Assembly (NCBI GenBank): GCA_964564735.1
Contig: CAZMCH010000039.1
Location: 1 to 35,996, forward strand
Source: CAZMCH01 sp964564735
GTDB lineage: Bacteria > Poribacteria > DTPJ01
Reading direction: 5' to 3'
Length of the DNA: 35,996 nucleotides
Positions 7,172 to 13,406 of the stretch are shown piece by piece. How positions within the stretch are numbered: the stretch's first letter is position 1; every line of letters starts with the position of its first letter. A program made the translations under genes and the position numbers. Below the pieces are notes generated by a model. The model ran no database searches. It was not told the DNA's origin and worked only from the letters and a program-made list of their open reading frames with translations.

Positions 7172-8041
7172 TTGCAGTTTGCAGTAGATTTGCAGGAAAG
7201 TATCGGAAAAGCTGATGTTCTCATTGAGGCATTAAAATATATAAAGCAGTTTTATGGCAAAACCATAGTGATAAAATATGGCGGACATGCCATGATAGAC
7301 GAGGAACTTAAAGAGAAGGTTATACTTGATATAGTTTTGATGAAATATGTTGGCATGAATCCTGTAATCATTCATGGAGGCGGTCCTGAAATAACCGAAG
7401 TTATGGACAGGATGGGCAAAAAGTCTGAATTTGTCAAAGGGCTGAGAGTTACAGACGCTGAAGCGATGGAAATCGTTGAGATGGTGCTGGGCAGAATCAA
7501 TAAAGGGCTTGTTGCACTCATAAATGAGCATGGTGCAAAGGCTGTCGGTCTAAGTGGGAAGGATGCGGGGCTAATATCTGCCGAAAAATGTAAAATGGAT
7601 GTTGATCTCGGTTTTGTTGGTGATGTATCGGAAATTGACCCGACTATCATAAATGTTCTTGATAGAGAAGGCTTTATTCCTGTTATTAGCTCAATAGGGA
7701 CTTGTGATGGTGATACATATAACATCAATGCGGATTTAGTCGCTGGTGAGATTGCTGCTTCATTAAAAGCAGAAAAGCTAATTATGCTCACAGACGTTAG
7801 AGGGATTATGCGCGATCCAAAAGACGAAAAAACGTTAATATCAACAATTAAAGTATCAGAAATAGATAGCCTTGAAAATGAAAAAGTCATAGGTGGGGGG
7901 ATGTTGCCAAAAGTGGAAGCCTGTGAGATCGCCCTTCGTGGCGGAGTTAAGAAAACGCATATTATTGATGGTAGAATAAGTCATTCAATTTTGCTTGAGA
8001 TATTTACTGATAGCGGTATTGGGACACAAATAATTGCTTAA
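7172..8041 (+). CDS. argB: Acetylglutamate kinase
   Basis: Phosphorylates N-acetylglutamate in arginine synthesis. The 289-residue amino-acid kinase fold protein shows VIKYGGHAMID at about residue 33, IIHGGGPEITEVMDRMG for substrate binding, the SGKDAGLISA segment, and the C-terminal NINADLVAGEIA, ML-TDVRG and GGGMLPKVEAC motifs. The N-terminal helix before the kinase core (residues 1-28) is of the kind linked to arginine-sensitive hexameric enzymes, so feedback inhibition is plausible but inferred. The start codon is TTG at 7172, chosen because a perfect GAGGAGG lies 9 nt upstream and no better ATG is near. Confidence 0.95.
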   Translation: MQFAVDLQESIGKADVLIEALKYIKQFYGKTIVIKYGGHAMIDEELKEKVILDIVLMKYVGMNPVIIHGGGPEITEVMDRMGKKSEFVKGLRVTDAEAMEIVEMVLGRINKGLVALINEHGAKAVGLSGKDAGLISAEKCKMDVDLGFVGDVSEIDPTIINVLDREGFIPVISSIGTCDGDTYNINADLVAGEIAASLKAEKLIMLTDVRGIMRDPKDEKTLISTIKVSEIDSLENEKVIGGGMLPKVEACEIALRGGVKKTHIIDGRISHSILLEIFTDSGIGTQIIA

Positions 8042-8060
8042 ATTTAGGAAGGGATCGCAT

Positions 8061-8246
8061 ATGTGGGAAGACCTACTTGTAGAGGAAATAAGAAAAAGGC
8101 GTAGAGAGCTTTTGGCAGAATATAACAATGATTTGAGGAAACTAATTGATCATATAAATAAGGAAAGGAAAAGATACAAAGATCGCATAGTCTGTTTTAA
8201 AATAAGTGATTCTCACAACACAAATTGGGCTAATGAGGAAAATTAA
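8061..8246 (+). CDS. Small hypothetical protein of the MW-D-VEEIRK type
   Basis: A 61-residue, highly charged, probably helical protein. The start at 8061 is preferred over an upstream in-frame ATG because AGGAAGGGA precedes it by a few bases and because the N-terminus MWEDLLVEEIRKRRRELL matches a widespread family of tiny proteins in cyanobacteria and uncultured phyla that typically begin MW-DPIVEEIRK. Their function is unknown; many sit beside toxin-like genes, so an antitoxin-like role is only a suspicion. Its TAA is immediately followed by the ATG of the next gene. Confidence 0.65.
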   Translation: MWEDLLVEEIRKRRRELLAEYNNDLRKLIDHINKERKRYKDRIVCFKISDSHNTNWANEEN

Positions 8247-8543
8247 ATGATGAAAGTATTTGTAATCATGGTTATTGTCTTAAGTATTGTTGGCAGTAGT
8301 TATATTTATGCAGAATACTACAAAGAAAACAATGAATTTGAGAGAGAAAGCTTCCATTTCATTAGCGGATATAATAATATACAAATTGCCAAGGAAGGAA
8401 ATAACTATAAATTATATATAAATGGTGAAATGGCTGTTCTTGGAACTTACGAGAACTATTCAAAATTCAAGGAAGTTGAGATTTATGACTCTTTCGATAA
8501 AACAGGATTCACCAATTTTATAGGTCGGACAATCAGCCTATAA
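8247..8543 (+). CDS. Small secreted or membrane-anchored protein, unknown
   Basis: I do not recognise this 98-residue protein. Residues 3-20 are a hydrophobic stretch (VFVIMVIVLSIVGSSY) followed by IYA, which looks like a signal peptide with cleavage after about residue 22. The remaining 75 residues are rich in Asn, Tyr and Glu and would be a small extracytoplasmic domain. The ATG directly abuts the stop of the preceding small gene and is preceded by TGAGGAAA, so the two are probably co-translated. It lies inside the arginine cluster between argB and argD. Confidence 0.6.
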   Translation: MMKVFVIMVIVLSIVGSSYIYAEYYKENNEFERESFHFISGYNNIQIAKEGNNYKLYINGEMAVLGTYENYSKFKEVEIYDSFDKTGFTNFIGRTISL

Positions 8544-8565
8544 TTATCATTAAGGAAGAATGACA

Positions 8566-8817
8566 ATGCACACTATAAAAACAATTGAAGTAACAGGCAC
8601 TATTGATAATGAAAACCAGATTACATTGGATGAACCTTTGCCCATTGCTGAATCAACCCATATACGAATGTTAATATTTATCTCTGATGATTCGGAAATA
8701 GATGAATTGGATTGGCTTCGATCTGCTTCAGTCAATCCAGCATTTGATTTTCTAAAAGACCCAAAAGAAGATATATATACTATCAATGATGGGAGACCAT
8801 TCAATGATACGAAGTAA
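8566..8817 (+). CDS. Antitoxin-like protein paired with the MazF/PemK gene
   Basis: An 83-residue protein. Its N-terminal half (TIEVTGTIDNENQITLDEPL) is a short beta-rich module with a MazE/AbrB-like look. Its acidic C-terminal tail, WLRSASVNPAFDFLKDPKED followed by IYTINDGRPF, is the pattern common in antitoxin-like proteins encoded immediately before PemK-type toxins. The start at 8566 is preferred over the ATG at 8560 because AAGGAAG is 7 nt upstream of the former. The 3' end overlaps the toxin gene by 14 nt, which fits a coupled type II pair in which the tail would occlude the toxin. The pairing is inferred from context. Confidence 0.7.
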   Translation: MHTIKTIEVTGTIDNENQITLDEPLPIAESTHIRMLIFISDDSEIDELDWLRSASVNPAFDFLKDPKEDIYTINDGRPFNDTK

Positions 8818-9148
8818 GGTGGTTTTAGTTCCTTTCCCATTTGATGATCTTTCGACATTTAAAGTGCGACCAGCAATTTGCTTAACAGAATCGATTGGAC
8901 AATATAATCATGTTGTCGTAGTTTTTATTAGTAGTCAGTTACCATCTGAATTGCTAGAAACAGATATAATATTAGATCCAAGTCAAGACGGTTTTATGAA
9001 AACTGGATTGAAAGTGCCTTCTGTGCTTCGACTAAATCGCATAATGACCATTCCTATTAATTTGATTCAAAGAGAATTGGGAACTTTATCACCAAATATG
9101 CAATCAGAAATAAAAAACAAACTGCGAAAACTTTTTGAAATTAGCTGA
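8804..9148 (+). CDS. MazF/PemK-family endoribonuclease toxin
   Basis: A 114-residue PemK/MazF-fold protein, expected to cleave mRNA when freed from its antitoxin. Visible hallmarks are the start VVLVPFPFDDLSTFKVRPAI with the conserved PFPF and RPA elements, the VVVVFISSQ strand and the LKVPSVLRLNRIMTI strand where the family has its conserved Ser/Thr and Arg neighbourhood. The start at 8804 follows GGGAG and matches the family N-terminus; an upstream in-frame ATG at 8786 lies well inside the antitoxin gene. Sequence specificity of cleavage cannot be predicted. The pair sits between argB and argD. Confidence 0.8.
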   Translation: MIRSKVVLVPFPFDDLSTFKVRPAICLTESIGQYNHVVVVFISSQLPSELLETDIILDPSQDGFMKTGLKVPSVLRLNRIMTIPINLIQRELGTLSPNMQSEIKNKLRKLFEIS

Positions 9149-9186
9149 AATCAGTAATTTAATCATAAACAGGAGGTAAAATTTAA

Positions 9187-10374
9187 TTGACTAATGCAGA
9201 AATAAAAGAAATAGCGACCAAATATATAATCAATACCTACGGCGAAAGGCAGATCGCTTTGGTAAAAGGCGAAGGTGCTTATGTTTGGGATGCGGATGGG
9301 AAAAAATACCTTGATTTTGTTGCGGGTATATCAACGGTTAATATCGGTCATTGCCATCCGAACCTTGTAAAAGCAATTGCAGAGCAGGCGCAAAAGCTGA
9401 TTCATGTGTCAAATCTTTATTATATTGAGCCACAGGCAAGGCTGGCAAAACGGATCATTGAGTTATCATTTGCAGATAAATGCTTTTTTTGCAACAGTGG
9501 TGCAGAGGCAAACGAAGCGGCAATAAAAATAGCCAGAAAATATACAAAAGAGAAAATAAATCCAAATAAATACGAAATAATCACCATGTATAAATCCTTT
9601 CATGGAAGGACAATGACTACTATAACAGCGACAGGGCAGGAAAAATATCACAAAGGCTTTGAGCCGATGTCGCCGGGTTTCAAATATGTTCCCTTTAACG
9701 ATCTAAAAGCATTGGAAGAAGCGATTACAGACATTACTTGCGCTATCATGCTTGAGCCGATACAGGTTGAAGGTGGGATTAACATTCCCGATGACGATTA
9801 TCTACCCGGAGTGCGAAAAATTTGTGAAAATTATAACCTGCTTCTGATATACGATGAAGTTCAAACAGCAATGGGTAGGACAGGCAAAATGTTCGGGTAT
9901 GAAACTTTCGGGGTTGAACCTGATATTATGACGATGGCAAAAGCTCTCGGCGGCGGAGTTCCGATTGGCTGTATGGCAACGAAAGATTATATAGCAGAAA
10001 GCCTGACACCCGGCTCACATGCGTCAACCTTTGGTGGAAATCCACTGGTCTGCTCTGCATCCCTTGCATCAATCAACACTATAATTGATGAAAAACTTGC
10101 CGAAAATGCACAAAAAATAGGCGATTATTTAAAACAAAAACTAACAGCCCTGAAAGCAAAGTTCCCCATCATAAAGTATGTCAGAGGACGAGGGCTGATA
10201 ATCGGCGTTGAACTTGAAATTGAGGGCAAGGAGATCGTCAACAAGGCGTTAAAATATGGGCTTATATTAAACTGTATCGGGACAAATGTTCTAAGGTTTG
10301 TTCCACCATTGATCATCAATGAAAGTCATGTTGACGAAGCAATATCAATACTTGAAAAAGTATTATCAGAATAG
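9187..10374 (+). CDS. argD: Acetylornithine aminotransferase
   Basis: A PLP-dependent class III aminotransferase converting N-acetylglutamate 5-semialdehyde to N-acetylornithine with glutamate as donor. The 395-residue protein has the cofactor phosphate region FFCNSGAEANEAAIKIARK, the YDEVQTAMGRTGK strand with Asp223 contacting the pyridine nitrogen, and Lys252 in MAKALGGGVPIGC forming the Schiff base. It starts with TTG at 9187 behind AGGAGGT, as argB does. It is the last arginine enzyme of the cluster, and a Gfo/Idh oxidoreductase gene follows 17 nt later. Related enzymes can act on succinylornithine, LysW-bound lysine intermediates or ornithine; the argJ-argB context makes ArgD most likely. 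Confidence 0.92.
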   Translation: MTNAEIKEIATKYIINTYGERQIALVKGEGAYVWDADGKKYLDFVAGISTVNIGHCHPNLVKAIAEQAQKLIHVSNLYYIEPQARLAKRIIELSFADKCFFCNSGAEANEAAIKIARKYTKEKINPNKYEIITMYKSFHGRTMTTITATGQEKYHKGFEPMSPGFKYVPFNDLKALEEAITDITCAIMLEPIQVEGGINIPDDDYLPGVRKICENYNLLLIYDEVQTAMGRTGKMFGYETFGVEPDIMTMAKALGGGVPIGCMATKDYIAESLTPGSHASTFGGNPLVCSASLASINTIIDEKLAENAQKIGDYLKQKLTALKAKFPIIKYVRGRGLIIGVELEIEGKEIVNKALKYGLILNCIGTNVLRFVPPLIINESHVDEAISILEKVLSE

Positions 10375-10391
10375 ATTTGAGGAGGTAAAAA

Positions 10392-11606
10392 ATGGTGTGG
10401 GATGGTAGAATTCCGGTTTTGGTTGTAGGCGGAGGAATGATAAGCGAGGAAGTCGTTATTCCGACAGTTTTGCAGGAACAGAAAAGGGGACGAGTCGGTG
10501 ATGTCAGTATTGCAAGCAGAAGAGCGTCAACGATAAAACACTTAAAAACGTTTTTTAGGAGACATGAGTTTAAGGGCTATCCTGATCCTGATATAGAAAC
10601 AAATCTTGATGCCGATCATTCGGATATATATAAACAGGCAATAGCCGATCTTGGTGAACATGGGGTTGTAATTGTTGCCACGCCTGATCATCTTCATACA
10701 CCAGTTATAATGGAAGCTATAAAGGCAGGGCATCATGTTATAGTCCAAAAGCCCCTTTGCCTGAAAGTCGCTGATGCACATCAAATAATGGATTCAGCAA
10801 AAGATAAAGGCATTTACGTTCTTACTGATTACCATAAACGCCATGATAGAGCTATAAGGGCGGTAAAATTTAAATACAGTCAGGGCGATCTTGGTGAAAT
10901 GCTACATGGACACGCATGGATCGAAGAAAAACGAGAAATGTCTTTGCAAGTATTTGCCCGTTGGTGTGAAAAAAGTTCGCCATTTGAGTATATCGGCATA
11001 CACTATGCAGACGCATATTATTATATAACAGGTTTGAAACCCAAAAAACTAACAGCATTTGGTCAAAAGAAATTCCTACCCAAACATGGTAAAGATGCTT
11101 TTGATGCTATTCAAGCAACAATCGTATGGGAAGATGACTCTGTATTGTTTATACAAACATCTTGGGTCTGCTCGGAATATAACAGCGCACTTACAAATCA
11201 GGGATTGCAGTTAAGCGGAACAGAAGGCGAATACTGGGCTGATCATAAAGATAGAAACCTGCATTTTGTTACTCAAAAGAAAGGTTATGAGGATTTCAAT
11301 CCTAACTTTTTTAAGGGTTATAACGATTGGGATAATCCTGATGTTATCGAATGGGTTGGTTATGGTTACGATAGCATCAAACAGGGATTAGATGATGTAA
11401 GGAATATTGAGAAGGAAGTTGCATCATTACCCGCTGATCAGATTATTCCCACAAGGCAAAAACTTATTGAGAAATTAGAAAAAACAAGGGCGTTGCCAAA
11501 TCAAGCCCTAATTGGCACAGCCATAAATGAAGCGGTTAGATTAAGCATTGCCAATAATAATCGGTTTATTGGCTTTGATGAGAATATGTATCCTGTGTTA
11601 ATTTAA
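10392..11606 (+). CDS. Gfo/Idh/MocA family oxidoreductase
   Basis: An NAD(P)-dependent dehydrogenase of the glucose-fructose oxidoreductase family, 404 residues. The Rossmann domain starts with VLVVGGGMIS, and VVIVATPDHLHTPVIMEAIKAG leads to the family's active-site segment, here HHVIVQKPLCL with Lys120. The usual Glu of the E-K-P motif is Gln. The C-terminal alpha/beta domain carries GIHYADAYYYITG, the position of the catalytic His/Asp. The substrate is probably a sugar or sugar acid but cannot be named. The start follows GAGGAGG. It is close behind argD, yet functionally it fits better with the following glycosyltransferase and glycosidase-like genes. Confidence 0.85.
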   Translation: MVWDGRIPVLVVGGGMISEEVVIPTVLQEQKRGRVGDVSIASRRASTIKHLKTFFRRHEFKGYPDPDIETNLDADHSDIYKQAIADLGEHGVVIVATPDHLHTPVIMEAIKAGHHVIVQKPLCLKVADAHQIMDSAKDKGIYVLTDYHKRHDRAIRAVKFKYSQGDLGEMLHGHAWIEEKREMSLQVFARWCEKSSPFEYIGIHYADAYYYITGLKPKKLTAFGQKKFLPKHGKDAFDAIQATIVWEDDSVLFIQTSWVCSEYNSALTNQGLQLSGTEGEYWADHKDRNLHFVTQKKGYEDFNPNFFKGYNDWDNPDVIEWVGYGYDSIKQGLDDVRNIEKEVASLPADQIIPTRQKLIEKLEKTRALPNQALIGTAINEAVRLSIANNNRFIGFDENMYPVLI

Positions 11607-11634
11607 TACTAATGTTGATATTTTTGAGATTAAT

Positions 11635-11808
11635 GGTTCTTCAGTGTTAAGTGGTTTTCTCGCTAAGTCTTTAGTGTCATTCCAACGAAATTTGGAATCC
11701 ATAAAACCTTATGGATAAAGAATGGATTCCCGCTTTCGCTAGAATGACATATATTGCGAGGTATTTTCTATATGCAATAATTGTTTCCACACTTAACACG
11801 GAAGAGCC
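11635..11808. repeat. Nested palindromic element with dRS3-like arms
   Basis: A 174-bp intergenic palindrome. Outer arms at 11635-11654 (GGTTCTTCAGTGTTAAGTGG) and 11787-11808 are near-perfect inverted copies. Inside, 11676-11748 begins GTCATTCC and ends GAATGAC. Each side is itself an imperfect ATTCC/GGAAT-type hairpin similar to the dRS3 class of bacterial repeats, and a third hairpin, TCCATAA/TTATGGA, sits in the centre (11698-11715). It has no coding capacity. It may be a non-autonomous mobile element or a structured RNA spacer. Confidence 0.65.
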
Positions 11809-11829
11809 AGATTAATAAGGACTATGGAT

Positions 11830-13077
11830 ATGCGGATAGCATTCTTTACGGATAGTTATGATTCCTATAGTAATTACAATGACGGTGTTGCGGTAATTGC
11901 ACAGCATTTTGCGAGATACGCTGTTCGTAGAAATTTTTTCCTTAGTATCTTTACAAATGATTATTCCGACAGCACAGAAGATTTAAGCGAGAATGTAAAA
12001 ATTCATCGTTTCAAGCCTACAATTCCTTGGTATCTTTATAAATACCAAGAGACGCTTCTTGATCTTCTTGTTCCTAATCCCAAACTGATGTCAATTTTTA
12101 ACCAAACAGAATTTGATATTGTTCATTTCACACAGCCTTGTATCATGGGATTAAATGCCATTTATGCTTCAGGCAGGTCTTTAACAAAATTTCCTTTTAC
12201 TGTTCCTGTATTTATGGCTAGCGCGGATATTCCTTTTTTGCATAAGAAACATAATAAAAATCTTCCTTTGGTCGGTTCATTTCATACAAACGTTCCAGCG
12301 TTTGCAGAGTCAAGAACAGGCTCAAAATTTTTTAGGCAATGTATGGAAGACATGGTAAATCATTTTTATAAAAATTGCGATATAGTGCTTGCTACATCAC
12401 GTTACACACAAGAGGAACTCTCTCATTATGTTAATGGGAACGCTTATGGAATCTTTCGTTCTGGAGTAGATATTGACTCATTTCATCCTGATAAAAGAGA
12501 TGAAAGCTTTCGAAAAAATTTCGATAACAAAACAATATTATTTTTTGCAGGAAGAATGACTCCAGAAAAAAATCTTAGTTTTCTTAAAGACGTATACATA
12601 AAACTACTTCAAAAACATTCCGATATTCATCTTTTCATTGCAGGTGACGGAGAAATGCGTCAATGGCTTTTAAACGAACTTGGGGATAAGGTTACTGCAC
12701 CGGGATTTCTATATAAAGATGATCTTTATAGAGCATTTGCTTCATCTGACATATTTGTTTTTCCTTCCACAACAGATACTTTGGGATTGGTTGTTTTAGA
12801 GGCTCAGGCTTCTGGTCTTCCTGTAATAGTAACTGATCAGGGAGGTGCTATGGAAGTTATGGAAGATGGCAAAACTGGTTTTATATGTAATGTCAATAAT
12901 ATAGATAATTTTATTGAAAAAATTGACATTCTAATTACTAACAAAAAAATGAGAGAAGGTATGGGAAAAGAAGGTAGAATCTTGGCAGAGCGTTATACAT
13001 GGGATTGTGCTTTTGATGATTTATTAGAGGTTTACAGGGGGGTTATTAAAAATGAACAGGACATTGAGAAAACCTAG
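11830..13077 (+). CDS. GT4-family glycosyltransferase
   Basis: A retaining GT-B glycosyltransferase of about 415 residues. The N-terminal acceptor domain starts MRIAFFTDSYDSYSN and includes the DIVHFTQPCIMG strand and GSFHTNVPAFAE. The C-terminal donor domain starts at TILFFAGRMTPEKN and holds the E-x7-E type motif in STTDTLGLVVLEAQASGLPV. It resembles diacylglycerol or phosphatidylinositol-mannoside-type GT4 enzymes, so an envelope lipid acceptor is possible but unproven. I prefer the ATG at 11830, which lies 8-9 nt after AAGG, over the ATG at 11824, which is too close to it. A small membrane-protein gene overlaps its 3' end. Confidence 0.85.
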   Translation: MRIAFFTDSYDSYSNYNDGVAVIAQHFARYAVRRNFFLSIFTNDYSDSTEDLSENVKIHRFKPTIPWYLYKYQETLLDLLVPNPKLMSIFNQTEFDIVHFTQPCIMGLNAIYASGRSLTKFPFTVPVFMASADIPFLHKKHNKNLPLVGSFHTNVPAFAESRTGSKFFRQCMEDMVNHFYKNCDIVLATSRYTQEELSHYVNGNAYGIFRSGVDIDSFHPDKRDESFRKNFDNKTILFFAGRMTPEKNLSFLKDVYIKLLQKHSDIHLFIAGDGEMRQWLLNELGDKVTAPGFLYKDDLYRAFASSDIFVFPSTTDTLGLVVLEAQASGLPVIVTDQGGAMEVMEDGKTGFICNVNNIDNFIEKIDILITNKKMREGMGKEGRILAERYTWDCAFDDLLEVYRGVIKNEQDIEKT

Positions 13078-13219
13078 CCTAAAATTCATTATTTTGGGTT
13101 TTTTTGTTACTGCCTTTGTTGTTTTTATTATGCTAATTCGTATCGGTGTTCAGAAAATTCGGCTGTATGTGCATAATGCAGAAATCTGGATAAAGTCTTT
13201 CTTGTATCCTAATTATTAA
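13052..13219 (+). CDS. Small single-span membrane protein overlapping the GT gene
   Basis: A 55-codon frame, shorter than typical gene-calling limits. It begins 26 nt before the end of the glycosyltransferase gene with a G-rich ribosome site (GGGGGG, 13037-13042) at about 9 nt. The N-terminus is basic (MNRTLRKPSLK), followed by a strong hydrophobic segment, FIILGFFVTAFVVFIMLI (residues 12-29), and a short basic and aromatic tail. This is the layout of a type II or N-in single-pass membrane peptide. I recognise no family. The overlap suggests co-translation with the glycosyltransferase, possibly as a membrane partner. Confidence 0.5.
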   Translation: MNRTLRKPSLKFIILGFFVTAFVVFIMLIRIGVQKIRLYVHNAEIWIKSFLYPNY

Positions 13220-13362
13220 TGAAAATTGCCATGAAAATAAGACGGCAAATCTTAAAGGAAATTACACATAGGAGGCTGAACTTTTTACTGATACTATTTG
13301 CTATTATATTATCCAATAGCTTTATGGACATGTTTTTGCAACAACTAAAGATTTACAAGTAG
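13219..13362 (+). CDS. Second small single-span membrane protein
   Basis: A 47-codon frame whose ATG overlaps the stop of the preceding small gene (TAATG), implying translational coupling; it has no ribosome site of its own. A basic N-terminus (MKIAMKIRRQILKEITHRR) precedes a hydrophobic segment, NFLLILFAIILSNSF, and a short tail. The same overall plan as its neighbour (basic head, one membrane segment) suggests the two act together. No family is recognised and the frame could be fortuitous. Confidence 0.38.
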   Translation: MKIAMKIRRQILKEITHRRLNFLLILFAIILSNSFMDMFLQQLKIYK

Positions 13363-13406
13363 GTATTGAAGAGCTTTCTTAATTTTAGAGAGAAAGGAAT
13401 TTGAAG

